The notes under the pieces were generated by a model. It searched no databases and was not told the origin of the DNA. It was given only the letters and a program-made list of their open reading frames with translations. From Saccharibacillus sp. O23 (GTDB taxonomy: Bacteria > Bacillota > Bacilli > Paenibacillales > Paenibacillaceae), in contig NZ_NJDE01000032.1 in NCBI RefSeq assembly GCF_002205895.1, positions 1-56,683 on the forward strand: 56,683 nt of DNA, read 5' to 3'. This document shows positions 28,877 to 37,099 of this stretch, one piece after another; position 1 is the first letter of the stretch; each line of letters starts with the position of its first letter. Position numbers and translations under genes: made by a program.

Positions 28877-29047
28877 GATTTGCGTAAGCTAGAGAGAATT
28901 TATTGACTGAACAAAGTAAGAGGATTAGAATTAGTTTGTTCAACGGTCATATATCATAACACATGTTCATTTTAAACCGCTGTAGTAAATCGACAATCAA
29001 GTATTGTTATCTCAGTTATATCAAGGGTTGGCGGGCTTTCTATATAA
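28877..29047. other. 3' end of the island, no gene seen
   Basis: AT-rich, without credible ORF or clear terminator after the cargo gene. It runs into attR. The short repeated words TTTGTTCA and TGAACAAA (about 28908 and 28940) can pair, giving a weak hairpin. Confidence 0.5.
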
Positions 29048-29115
29048 GGGGCGGTCTTGAAAACCGTTAGGGTGCAAGCCCACATGGGTTCGAATCCCAT
29101 CCTCTCCGCCAGTTT
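29048..29115 (+). repeat. attR, 3' tRNA-Ser fragment
   Basis: 68 bp identical to 26487-26554. It contains the anticodon arm, variable arm, T arm and 3' acceptor strand with CCA, but no 5' half, so it is not a functional tRNA. Confidence 0.93.
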
Positions 29116-29157
29116 GCATAGACACCCGCGCGGCAAGCGATTGCGGCGGGTTTAAAC

Positions 29158-29200
29158 GAAACGCACTTTACCGTTGGATAGCGGCAAAGTGCGTTTTTTG
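29158..29200. terminator. native tRNA-Ser terminator
   Basis: CGCACTTTACCG / CGGCAAAGTGCG stem and six T. It would have ended the tRNA transcript before the island arrived and now lies between attR and the 3' end of the LysR gene. Confidence 0.8.
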
Positions 29201-29214
29201 TCGTTCCTGACCGC

Positions 29215-30099
29215 TTACGCTCCCCCGAAGATCTCCCGCAAATAATCGTCCATGATCCGAAGCGGTTCTTGCAGCCCTTGGTTCGGGAACTTATGCGTGA
29301 CTTTATAGCAGACTCTCGGAGGCAGCGAGATCGAGAGCTTCTGAAGAACGAAATCGCCGAGCCGCAGCATATGCGCGCCGATCGAAGCCGGGACGATCGC
29401 CCATTGTACGGGATCGCGCAAGAACGTCGTAATCAGTCCGGCCGTATCCAGATGCACGCGCGACGGGCAGAGCGGGTCCCACCACTGGTCGTGCCGGAAT
29501 TGAAATTCTTTGTTCCAATTGATAAAGACTTCGTGTTCGGCCGCCAGTTCTTCCGTCTCGACCGTATCTCCGCTATGCCTTCCTTCCGCAGCCAGCCGCA
29601 GCAGCACCATCTCTTCCGCATGAAAAGGCTTAACGGTGACGCTGGGCGATACGATCTCCCGCACCACGAACGCCACGTCCATTTCGCGCCGCTCGATGCT
29701 GTCGAACGCTTCCTGCGTATGCTGCGTACGAATTTGCAGTCGGATCGACGGGTCATGCCCACTAAGCTTTTCGTACAAAGGAGGCAGAACGAAATGACTG
29801 ATGCTCTCGGCGGCGCCGATCGCCAGACTGAGCGGCGAACCGCCGGCCTGCAAGATCTGCGTTTCTCTCGATAACGCCTCCCATCGTTCCGCGATACTGA
29901 AAAAGTTTTCTCCTTTCGGCGTCAATCCGATCTTGGACGCGCCTTTTTTGCGTTCGACCAGAATGCCGCCCATCTCTTGTTCCAACGTCTTCAGCCGATA
30001 GCTTACCGTAGTTTGCGACAGATGCAGCCATTCCGCCGCTTTGCTGATACTTTGCGTGCGCACGATCGCCAGAAAAGCTTCGATCCCCGGAAAATACAT
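29215..30099 (-). CDS. LysR-family regulator
   Basis: 294-aa LysR-type regulator: N-terminal winged helix (about 1-60; SISKAAEWLHLSQTTVSYRLKTLEQEMG), then a periplasmic-binding-like effector domain. The open frame extends to 30330, but the ATG at 30099 is preceded by AGGAGG and begins at the normal position of the family. It is divergent from the 2-hydroxyacid dehydrogenase gene (145-bp gap), the classic arrangement in which LysR controls its neighbour. Ligand unknown. Confidence 0.93.
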   Translation of the reverse strand: MYFPGIEAFLAIVRTQSISKAAEWLHLSQTTVSYRLKTLEQEMGGILVERKKGASKIGLTPKGENFFSIAERWEALSRETQILQAGGSPLSLAIGAAESISHFVLPPLYEKLSGHDPSIRLQIRTQHTQEAFDSIERREMDVAFVVREIVSPSVTVKPFHAEEMVLLRLAAEGRHSGDTVETEELAAEHEVFINWNKEFQFRHDQWWDPLCPSRVHLDTAGLITTFLRDPVQWAIVPASIGAHMLRLGDFVLQKLSISLPPRVCYKVTHKFPNQGLQEPLRIMDDYLREIFGGA

Positions 30100-30244
30100 C
30101 GGATTTCCTCCTGACTTATCGAAAATGTTCATATTCTTTGCCGAATATTTAAGTTTTACATCATGATTCGCTAGGTTTAAAATTACTGCGAGATCAGGTC
30201 CGGAGTCAAATCGAGCTTTATTATAGAAGAAAGGGGAACCGATC

Positions 30245-31186
30245 ATGAAAATTTTACTCGTCGGCCATTTCAACGAAATCGCCAAATCCAAGATTTCCGC
30301 CTGTTTTCCCGCAGACTGGGAGGTGGCCATCGTCCCGCCCGGGCCGGATATGCAGCGCCATCTCGGAGATTGTCAGGTACTCATTCCGGAACATGTCCAA
30401 GTCGATCATGATCTGTTGGCTTCGGCCCCGAAGCTGCGATTGGTGCAGACCGGCGCGGGCTTCGATAACGTGGATATTTCGGCCTGCACGCGGCTCGGCA
30501 TCTGGGCGGCCAACGCTTCGGGCGTGAACGCACAGGCGGTAGCCGAACATGTCATGGCGCTGATGCTGGCCTACTATAAGAACATCCCGTTTCTGGACGG
30601 CTTCATGAAAAAGCGCATAAGCGAGGACGAATTGGACTATACGGGAAGCGAATTAAGCGGCAAAACGATCGGAATCGTCGGGTGGGGCGCGATCGGGCAG
30701 AAAGTCGCGGCGCTGTGCGGCGCTTTCGATATGCGGGTATTGGCACATTCGAGGCATGCCGAGCAGTCCGGCGGGCAAGCCGAAATGACGGATCTGGATA
30801 CGCTGCTGCGTACATCGGATATCGTCAGCATACATGCGGCATTGAATCCGCAGACGCAGCGTTCGATCGACAAAGCCGTTTTCGAGAAAATGAAAAACGC
30901 GGCGCTGCTCATCAATACGTCGCGCGGGAAAATCGTGAACGAAAGCGATCTGATCGACGCGTTGAAAAAAGGAGAACTTGCAGGCGCGTGTCTGGACGTG
31001 TTCGATACCGAACCGCTTCCGCCGGACAGCGAACTTCGGGATCTGGATCACGTGATTCTGACCCCGCATACGGCCGGCATGCCGGACGGACGCAAATTTC
31101 ATCAGAAAAGATACGATTTCTTTATTCGGAATATCAAGCGGGTAGAAAACGGCGAAGAGCCGGAAAGCAAGCTGAATCAACTGTAA
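30245..31186 (+). CDS. D-isomer 2-hydroxyacid dehydrogenase
   Basis: 313-aa NAD-dependent oxidoreductase. The nucleotide-binding motif is GIVGWGAIGQKVA (about 143-155); catalytic Arg lies in INTSRGKIVNE, Glu in LDVFDTEPLP and His in ILTPHTAG, as in the phosphoglycerate and glyoxylate/hydroxypyruvate reductase group. Ribosome site AAAGGGGA before ATG. Substrate cannot be told; it is probably induced through the divergent LysR gene product. A terminator follows at 31228. Confidence 0.93.
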   Translation: MKILLVGHFNEIAKSKISACFPADWEVAIVPPGPDMQRHLGDCQVLIPEHVQVDHDLLASAPKLRLVQTGAGFDNVDISACTRLGIWAANASGVNAQAVAEHVMALMLAYYKNIPFLDGFMKKRISEDELDYTGSELSGKTIGIVGWGAIGQKVAALCGAFDMRVLAHSRHAEQSGGQAEMTDLDTLLRTSDIVSIHAALNPQTQRSIDKAVFEKMKNAALLINTSRGKIVNESDLIDALKKGELAGACLDVFDTEPLPPDSELRDLDHVILTPHTAGMPDGRKFHQKRYDFFIRNIKRVENGEEPESKLNQL

Positions 31187-31227
31187 TCCTCCGTTTCCGA
31201 ACGTTTTCGGCCTATTCGCAGGTCCGC

Positions 31228-31259
31228 GGTCGCTCTTTCTTCGGGAAGAGCGACCTTTT
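31228..31259 (+). terminator. terminator of the dehydrogenase gene
   Basis: GGTCGCTCTTTC / GGGAAGAGCGACC stem with a 3-nt loop and TTTT. Confidence 0.8.
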
Positions 31260-31427
31260 GCCGGAAAACGAAGGATAATCGAGACAAAGCTTAAAAAAGT
31301 GTGGCATAATTGGAGTACACGTCTATGTATGCGCTCGTATACGATTGTCTGCTTGTTCATACGATCCGTCAAAGGAGAGACTTCTATCGAATGATCAATC
31401 TATATTTATATGGAAGGAACGTGAACG

Positions 31428-32354
31428 ATGACCGAATCCGTTGTGCCGTCTTCAAACACCCTCCCAAATCGGAAGCCCAGAAACGCGCAGCCGCGCAAAC
31501 ACGGTAAACGCACCTTCAAGCAAATTTTCGTCAGATCCTTTTTTATCGTGCTCGGAGCCATTCTTGTCGCGGTCGCGTTAGAGCTGTTCCTCGTCCCCAA
31601 TAAGATTACCGACGGAGGGATTACCGGAGTCTCGGTCATGACCTCGTTTTTGACCGAATGGAAACTGGGGATTTTCCTGTTTGTTTTCAACCTTCCTTTT
31701 CTCATCATCGGATACAAACAAATCGGCAAGACGTTCGCGTTATCCACATTGCTCGGCATTACCGTTCTGTCGATCGGCACCGTTCTGCTTCATCCGGTTC
31801 AAGCCTTCGTTCAAGATACGCTGCTGGCCTTCGTATTCGGCGGCATCTTTCTCGGCGTCGGCACCGGCCTCGTGATTCGCAACGGCGGATCGCTGGACGG
31901 AACCGAGATCGTCGCCATCCTGATCTCCCGCAAAACCGCCTTTTCCGTAGGCGAGATCGTCATGTTCTTCAACCTGTTCATCTTATCGGCGGCCGGCTTC
32001 GTCTATGACTGGAACAGCGCGCTGTTCTCGATGCTCGCTTATTACATCGCCTACAAGATGATCGACGTCACGATTGAAGGCATGAACGAATCCAAATCGG
32101 TCTGGATCATCAGCGACCAGATCGACGATATCGGCAACGCGATCCTGGATCGTTTGGGACGCGGCGTGACGTATCTGGCCGGCGAAGGCGGTTTTACGGG
32201 CGATCCGAAAAAAGTCATTTTCTGCGTAATCACAAGGCTCGAAGAAGCCAAACTCAAAGAGATCGTGAACCAATTCGACGACAAAGCTTTTCTGGCGATC
32301 GGCAACATCCATGACGTCAAAGGCGGCCGTTTCAAGAAAAAAGATATTCACTAA
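31428..32354 (+). CDS. YitT-family membrane protein (DUF2179)
   Basis: 308-aa inner-membrane protein of the YitT group. Five to six membrane segments lie between about 37 and 205 (FFIVLGAILVAVALELFLVP, LGIFLFVFNLPFLIIG and others), with the characteristic GGITGVSVM and IRNGGSLDGTEIVAIL motifs. A cytoplasmic C-terminal DUF2179 domain (about 220-300) carries GRGVTYLAGEGGFTGDPKKV. Function in this family is not established; anion or small-molecule transport has been proposed. Ribosome site AAGGAACG before the ATG. Confidence 0.93.
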   Translation: MTESVVPSSNTLPNRKPRNAQPRKHGKRTFKQIFVRSFFIVLGAILVAVALELFLVPNKITDGGITGVSVMTSFLTEWKLGIFLFVFNLPFLIIGYKQIGKTFALSTLLGITVLSIGTVLLHPVQAFVQDTLLAFVFGGIFLGVGTGLVIRNGGSLDGTEIVAILISRKTAFSVGEIVMFFNLFILSAAGFVYDWNSALFSMLAYYIAYKMIDVTIEGMNESKSVWIISDQIDDIGNAILDRLGRGVTYLAGEGGFTGDPKKVIFCVITRLEEAKLKEIVNQFDDKAFLAIGNIHDVKGGRFKKKDIH

Positions 32355-32374
32355 CACCTTGTCAACACTAAAGG

Positions 32375-32435
32375 TAGGCATACGCTTCCCTGAATCGTAC
32401 TAGAAGCACGTGCGTTTCAGGAAAACGTAAGCCTG
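32375..32435 (+). other. strong hairpin after the YitT gene
   Basis: TAGGCATACGCTTCCCTGAA pairs with TTCAGGAAAACGTAAGCCTG over more than 20 positions with a 13-nt loop. No T run follows; a real terminator lies 60 nt further at 32492. The gap to the next CDS is 356 bp; this hairpin, the terminator and the promoter at 32564 are all I see in it. Confidence 0.55.
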
Positions 32436-32491
32436 TGATTAAAAGTTGAAAGGTTACTAACATTAAGAATGTGAATAAAAGGAGAATAAGG

Positions 32492-32534
32492 CAGGACCTA
32501 AGAACTTGTGTAGCTCTTGGGTCCTGTTTTTTTT
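32492..32534 (+). terminator. terminator before the lipoprotein gene
   Basis: CAGGACCTAAGAA / CTCTTGGGTCCTG stem then nine T. An AAAGGAG sequence just upstream (32477-32483) may mark a short leader peptide, so attenuation cannot be excluded. Confidence 0.85.
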
Positions 32535-32563
32535 GTAAGTCTTAGTGTCCATTTTTGATATTT

Positions 32564-32592
32564 TGAAACTTTTCGAAAAATATTCACGTATA
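32564..32592 (+). promoter_or_regulatory. ECF-sigma-like promoter of the lipoprotein gene
   Basis: TGAAAC (32564-32569) and CGTATA (32587-32592) with 17 nt between. This resembles the sigma-W/sigma-M cell-envelope stress consensus TGAAAC-N16-CGTA, one base longer. The start would lie about 110 nt before the ATG. Confidence 0.45.
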
Positions 32593-32710
32593 CTTAGACG
32601 AGTCCGGAACACTTGATCTCTTATCGGGGTTTAGGATTCGGAAGGTCGGGTTATAGGGTATAAGGACGTTTTGAAAACACATACAGATACGATAGGGGAG
32701 AACAAAAATT

Positions 32711-33805
32711 ATGAAAAAGAAATTGTTCGGAAGCATGGGCGCCGTCATGATGGCGGGAACGTTGGTATTGTCGGGCTGCGGAAACAACGCCGCGAATCCG
32801 GCCGCGAAAGTGGACGACTCGCCGAAAGCGCTGCTTAAGCAATCGGTAACGAGCACGATGGCCGCAACGGCTTATGAAGCGAACAGCAACTTCACGATCA
32901 ACGAATTGACCGTGAAAATGCCTGCCGAAAGCATGGATTCCGCCAGCGTGGATCAAGTCGTAAGCATGCTCAAAGGCGCGGAGTTCAACGTGAAAACGAC
33001 TTACCAAGCCGATCCGATGCAAACGGAAATGAACCTTGAAGTGAAGCTGAAAGGCGATATGGAAATGACGATCAAACTGCCGATCGTGATGACCAAAGAA
33101 AAAATGTACGTCAAAGTTCCGAACATCGCGCTGCTGCCGCTGCCTGAAAACTTGGTCGGCAAATTCATCGAGATCGATATGAAAGAACTGGCCGCGGAAC
33201 AAGGCACGGAGTTCAACGAAGCCATGCTGGATCCGAAAAACACGCAAAAACTGAGCGCGGACATGAGCTCGGCCGTACTGGACAGCTTCGACGAAGGCAA
33301 ATACTTCAAGAAGATCGCGGCCGGCGACGCCGGACTGCCTGAAGGCGTCAAAGCCGAAGACGTCGTACGCTTCGAAGTGACGAACGATAACGTCAAAGAC
33401 GCGATCACGACATTGGTGAACGTAGCGCTGCCGAAAGTCATCGAAACGCTCGACACGCCGGAATATCGCGAGATGCTCGGCTTGACCGAACAAGATCTCA
33501 AAGACGCGAAGACCGAGCTGAGCACGAAAGACAACGAAGAAATGAACAAAAACCTGGACGAACTGAAAAATTATCTGACCGTCAACACGTTCCAAATGGA
33601 TACGGCGCTGAACAAAGATAAATTCCCGGTTTACCAAAAAGCGACGATCGACGTGAACTTCCAAGATCCGGAATCCGATACGTCGGGTAAAGTATCGCTG
33701 GTCGGTTCGTCGACGTACAGCAAAGTGAACGAAAAACAAACGTTCGAAGTCGGTATCCCGACAGACACGATCACGCTGGACGAACTGGAAAACATGAACT
33801 ACTAA
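32711..33805 (+). CDS. lipoprotein of unknown function
   Basis: 364-aa secreted lipoprotein: Lys-rich signal, lipobox LSGC with Cys23, then a Lys/Met/Glu/Asp-rich body. The layout (amphipathic strands such as FTINELTVKM, TTYQADPMQTEMNLEVKLK, KMYVKVPNI) suggests a LolA/LppX-like half-barrel that could hold a lipid or hydrophobic ligand; this is inference from the strand pattern. Ribosome site GGGGAG before ATG. A possible envelope-stress promoter precedes it. Its stop codon abuts the 100-bp repeat copy B. Confidence 0.85.
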   Translation: MKKKLFGSMGAVMMAGTLVLSGCGNNAANPAAKVDDSPKALLKQSVTSTMAATAYEANSNFTINELTVKMPAESMDSASVDQVVSMLKGAEFNVKTTYQADPMQTEMNLEVKLKGDMEMTIKLPIVMTKEKMYVKVPNIALLPLPENLVGKFIEIDMKELAAEQGTEFNEAMLDPKNTQKLSADMSSAVLDSFDEGKYFKKIAAGDAGLPEGVKAEDVVRFEVTNDNVKDAITTLVNVALPKVIETLDTPEYREMLGLTEQDLKDAKTELSTKDNEEMNKNLDELKNYLTVNTFQMDTALNKDKFPVYQKATIDVNFQDPESDTSGKVSLVGSSTYSKVNEKQTFEVGIPTDTITLDELENMNY

Positions 33806-33905
33806 GTTGACCGCATTGAATTTAAGGTTTGAGCCTTTCGGAAACACGCACGGTTCAAGCGGTTTTTGAAGGGCGAAACCTAACCTCTTAAGCGGTCAGC
33901 GTACG
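33806..33905. repeat. 100-bp dispersed element, copy B
   Basis: Nearly identical to 7736-7837 and in the same window orientation. It is flanked by ACTAA on both sides (33801-33805 and 33906-33910), which looks like a 5-bp target duplication. The outer stem GACCGC/GCGGTC encloses internal pairs such as TTAAGGTTT/AAACCTAA and TTGAGCC/GGTTCAA. Confidence 0.75.
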
Positions 33906-33961
33906 ACTAATCTTGTCGACCAGATATTGAATTCGGTCTGAAGCTTCGGCTTGAACCGGAC

Positions 33962-34001
33962 AAAAAAAGAAGCGGCCCTCTCGCGGGAGCCGCTTCTTTT
34001 G
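33962..34001. terminator. bidirectional terminator between lipoprotein and tadA
   Basis: AAAAAAGAAGCGGC / GCCGCTTCTTTT stem with A run on the left and T run on the right, between convergent genes. Confidence 0.88.
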
Positions 34002-34054
34002 CGTTCGGATTTACCGTTCTTCGCCCGGCGAGAGTCGAAGCGTCGGGATCGGCC

Positions 34055-34651
<597 letters not shown>

Positions 34652-34705
34652 TCAGCCTCTATTCATCGAACAAACATTCGTTTGTTAACAGAGTGTGCAC
34701 AAAAT

Positions 34706-34787
34706 TGTGGATAACTAAGCGGTAGTCCACAGTGTTATGCACATATTCTACATTTCGTTTGTGGATTTGTGAATCACCTGTGGATAA
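34706..34787. promoter_or_regulatory. DnaA-box cluster
   Basis: Within 82 bp: TGTGGATAA at 34706-34714 and at 34779-34787 (both perfect complements of TTATCCACA), TTATGCACA at 34735-34743 (8 of 9), TAGTCCACA at 34723-34731 (7 of 9) and TGTGGATTT at 34760-34768 (7 of 9). AT-rich sequence follows. It lies between tadA and motB, outside any gene. Probably a DnaA titration or regulatory cluster; dnaA and dnaN are not in the window. Confidence 0.7.
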
Positions 34788-34821
34788 TTTTTTTCATCGA
34801 AAATATGCGGAAATAACGAAG

Positions 34822-34853
34822 AAAACCTCTTTCCGAAGAAAGAGGTTTTCGGT
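34822..34853 (-). terminator. motAB terminator
   Basis: GAAAACCTCTTTC / GAAAGAGGTTTTC perfect 13-bp stem with a 4-nt loop, 8 bp beyond the motB stop. On the minus strand TTCGTTATTT follows. Confidence 0.75.
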
Positions 34854-34860
34854 CGGCCGA

Positions 34861-35712
34861 TCAAGGCGAAGTCGGATTCGTGGTGCTGATCGTGTTGGTT
34901 CCGTCTTGGTAATTCCGAATGATCGAGACTTCGACGCGACGATTCTGCGCGCGTCCCGCTTCCGTCGCGTTCGAGGCTACCGGATGGTATTCGCCTGCCG
35001 CGATCGAAGTAAAGCGTACCGGATCGAGATTCGGGTTCTTCAGCAGAACCTGCATGAAGTTGTTGGCCCGCGAAGAACTCAGATCCCAGTTGGATTTGAA
35101 TTGGCTGTTCAAGATCGGCACGTTATCCGTATGGCCGATGACCTGAATGTTATAACCCGGGAAGTTCTTGAGAATGTTCGCGATCGATGCGGCCAGCGTC
35201 CGGGAACTCGGTTTGACGACCGCATCGCCGGAAGCGAACAAAGCTTTGTCGCTGATCGTGATCAGAAGCTGCGACTGATTCAGATTCGTATCCAACTGAC
35301 TGTTGAGACCGTTTTTGGCGATATAGCTATCGAGCTGCTTTTGGAGTTTGGTCAGATCTTCTTGCTCTTTTTGTTTCAACTTAGCCAGCGATTCGTTGGC
35401 CGAATCTTTCTTTCTGGCTTCCGCCTGCTGGGCCATTTGTTGAATGGACTGCTTCTGCTGCGACTCTGTTTTGGTGCCGTCCTGCTTTTTGCTGGCATCG
35501 GTCGTAGAGGTATGGTCCATTACGCTTTTGCCTCCGTGGAACACGGAGTCGAACGCTTCGGCCATCGCTTCGAATTTGCTGACGTTGGCGGAACTCATCG
35601 CGTACAATACGATGAACAGGGCAAGCAGAAGCGTCATCAAGTCGGAATAGGGAAGAAGCCAACTCTCGTCGGCATGCTCTTCGTGGTGTTCGGCTCTAGC
35701 TTTCTTGGCCAC
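34861..35712 (-). CDS. motB: flagellar motor stator protein MotB
   Basis: 283-aa stator subunit. A single N-terminal membrane helix (about 19-42) carries Asp24 in LLPYSDLMTLLLALF, the proton-binding residue. A plug/linker with a long Gln/Lys-rich coiled coil spans about 65-130. The C-terminal OmpA-like peptidoglycan-binding domain has VIGHTDNVP and RANNFMQVLL. It overlaps the end of motA by 17 nt and is co-transcribed with it. Confidence 0.96.
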   Translation of the reverse strand: MAKKARAEHHEEHADESWLLPYSDLMTLLLALFIVLYAMSSANVSKFEAMAEAFDSVFHGGKSVMDHTSTTDASKKQDGTKTESQQKQSIQQMAQQAEARKKDSANESLAKLKQKEQEDLTKLQKQLDSYIAKNGLNSQLDTNLNQSQLLITISDKALFASGDAVVKPSSRTLAASIANILKNFPGYNIQVIGHTDNVPILNSQFKSNWDLSSSRANNFMQVLLKNPNLDPVRFTSIAAGEYHPVASNATEAGRAQNRRVEVSIIRNYQDGTNTISTTNPTSP

Positions 35713-36496
35713 CCGAGTCGCCTCCCTTTTCTTCTAATTTCTTGCGCTCGGTAGGCGTCAAGAACACGGACAGCTTCTGATTGATGGCGATCGTCGATAC
35801 CCCGGATTGAATCGACAACAGTCCTTCGACCATCATCATGCGGACTTCGACTTCTTTTTTGGAGACGCGTTTCAGTTTGTTCGAGATCGGGTGGGATACG
35901 ACATAACCGACGAAGATCCCGAGCAGCGTCGCGATGAACGCGGCCGCGATGGCGTGGGCCAGTTTGTTCATGTCGGACAATTCGCCGAGCGCGGCGATCA
36001 GGCCGACCACGGCTCCGAGTACGCCCAGCGTCGGCGCGTACATCCCGGCTTGCGCAAAGATCTGCGCGCCGGTCCGGTGACGTTCTTCCATCGCGTGAAT
36101 ATCTTCCATCAAGACGTCGCTGACGAATTCCTGATCGTTACCGTCGATGATCATCCGCATTCCGTTGCGGAGGAAATCGTCGTCGATCTCGTCCACTTTG
36201 GATTCGAGTGCAAGCAAGCCTTCGCGACGGGTAATGGAGGCCCATTCCATGAACATGCCGACCAACTCGGTCTTGTCAATCGTTTTGGGCTTAAAAAAGA
36301 CGATCTTGAAGAGCTTCGGCACGCTTTTCAGGTCGCTCATCGGGAAACCGATGAAGACCGTCGATACCGTACCCCCGATGATAATCAGATAGGCCGCCGG
36401 TACCATCAAAGAGCCGAGCGGAGCCCCTTTGAGAATCATACCGACGAAGATCGAGATTATTGCGAGTACAAAACCAATAATAGACGATAATTCCAT
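35696..36496 (-). CDS. motA: flagellar motor stator protein MotA
   Basis: 266-aa stator subunit with four membrane helices (about 5-22, 30-48, 145-170, 180-205) and a large cytoplasmic loop that contacts FliG. MFMEWASITRREGLLALE and YAPTLGVLGAVVGLIAAL are family hallmarks. It forms the ion channel with MotB. The upstream 279-bp gap on the minus strand has a GCCGATTG resembling a sigma-D -10 element (near 36565-36572) but no convincing -35, so flagellar sigma control is only suggested. Confidence 0.95.
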   Translation of the reverse strand: MELSSIIGFVLAIISIFVGMILKGAPLGSLMVPAAYLIIIGGTVSTVFIGFPMSDLKSVPKLFKIVFFKPKTIDKTELVGMFMEWASITRREGLLALESKVDEIDDDFLRNGMRMIIDGNDQEFVSDVLMEDIHAMEERHRTGAQIFAQAGMYAPTLGVLGAVVGLIAALGELSDMNKLAHAIAAAFIATLLGIFVGYVVSHPISNKLKRVSKKEVEVRMMMVEGLLSIQSGVSTIAINQKLSVFLTPTERKKLEEKGGDSGGQES

Positions 36497-36775
36497 GCAA
36501 GCACCTCATCCATGAGAATATAAACTTTCCTAACGCGCTTCGGCCATCCCTGGCCTGTGCGAACGGCAATCGGCAAACTTGCGACCTTAAAAGCGGCCTT
36601 GTCGACTGCTGCTATAGTAGCGACGATGTTTCCGGACGATACCGGCTTGAAAACAGTTTGCAACTCGATATGTTTTTTATCGACGGGGGGAGCTTTTTTT
36701 TTAAGACTTAAAGTGCTGTATAATGAAAATAAGACAATAAGGTTTATATAATGGACAAATAAAGGAGCGGCACAC

Positions 36776-37069
36776 ATGGGCGTGAAGCATGGCAGAGATT
36801 ACGGGGAAATTTTGCAGGATCTGACGAAAGCGGTCTCATTGATTCCGGACAGCTATCTCTTCTTCGAGATGGATTCGGAAGATTGGGAACGGCTCGGCGG
36901 GGAAGAACGCTTAGAAGTGCACGAAGCGTTAGCCGAAGATCTGTTCTACGCGCTCGGCACGCAGCCGTCGATCGACGTAGGCAGCGCGGTAGTGATTCAC
37001 GATTCGATCTTGCATCGCATCAATATCCTGATCGGCGAGAAGCAGATGACCTTCGTGCCTCTGATCTAG
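36776..37069 (+). CDS. conserved small protein, unknown function
   Basis: 97-aa acidic cytoplasmic protein, no membrane segment or known motif recognised. It has the ribosome site AAAGGAG 10 nt before the ATG and TATAAT at 36717-36722. It is followed 30 nt later by the sugar kinase gene with its own ribosome site, so the two may be co-transcribed. Composition (DLTKAVSLIPDSYLFFEMDSED) suggests a compact alpha/beta fold. Confidence 0.8.
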   Translation: MGVKHGRDYGEILQDLTKAVSLIPDSYLFFEMDSEDWERLGGEERLEVHEALAEDLFYALGTQPSIDVGSAVVIHDSILHRINILIGEKQMTFVPLI

Positions 37070-37099
37070 AGGAAGAAGGAAGAACGGAGGTCCCGAACG

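Larger units (their letters stand above)
26487..29115 (+). mobile_element. tRNA-Ser genomic island remnant
   Basis: About 2.56 kb between 68-bp direct repeats, clearly AT-richer than the flanking genome. Contents in order: a terminator replacing the native tRNA terminator, a broken integrase fragment, a terminator, a 5' region with a strong promoter and hairpins, and one intact 430-aa gene. There is no replication, transfer or structural phage gene, and the recombinase catalytic domain is missing. It can no longer move by itself, yet it keeps one intact gene. Confidence 0.9.

Noticed and set aside
29048..29115. Second tRNA-Ser gene
   Set aside because: Only the 3' part is present; the acceptor 5' strand and D arm are missing, so it is the attR copy.
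33806..33905. 100-bp element as a group II intron fragment or riboswitch
   Set aside because: GAGCC...ACGGTTC resembles intron domain text, but the element is far too short, lacks a domain V signature, and lies after stop codons rather than before genes.
36497..36775. c-di-GMP riboswitch in the motA leader
   Set aside because: GCACAGG occurs on the minus strand but the other conserved GEMM blocks (GACGCAAAGCC and the GGxxGCC tail) are missing.
36457..36777. ORFs on both strands between motA and the 97-aa gene
   Set aside because: They have no ribosome site, overlap the promoter of the 97-aa gene and the motA leader, and match no family.
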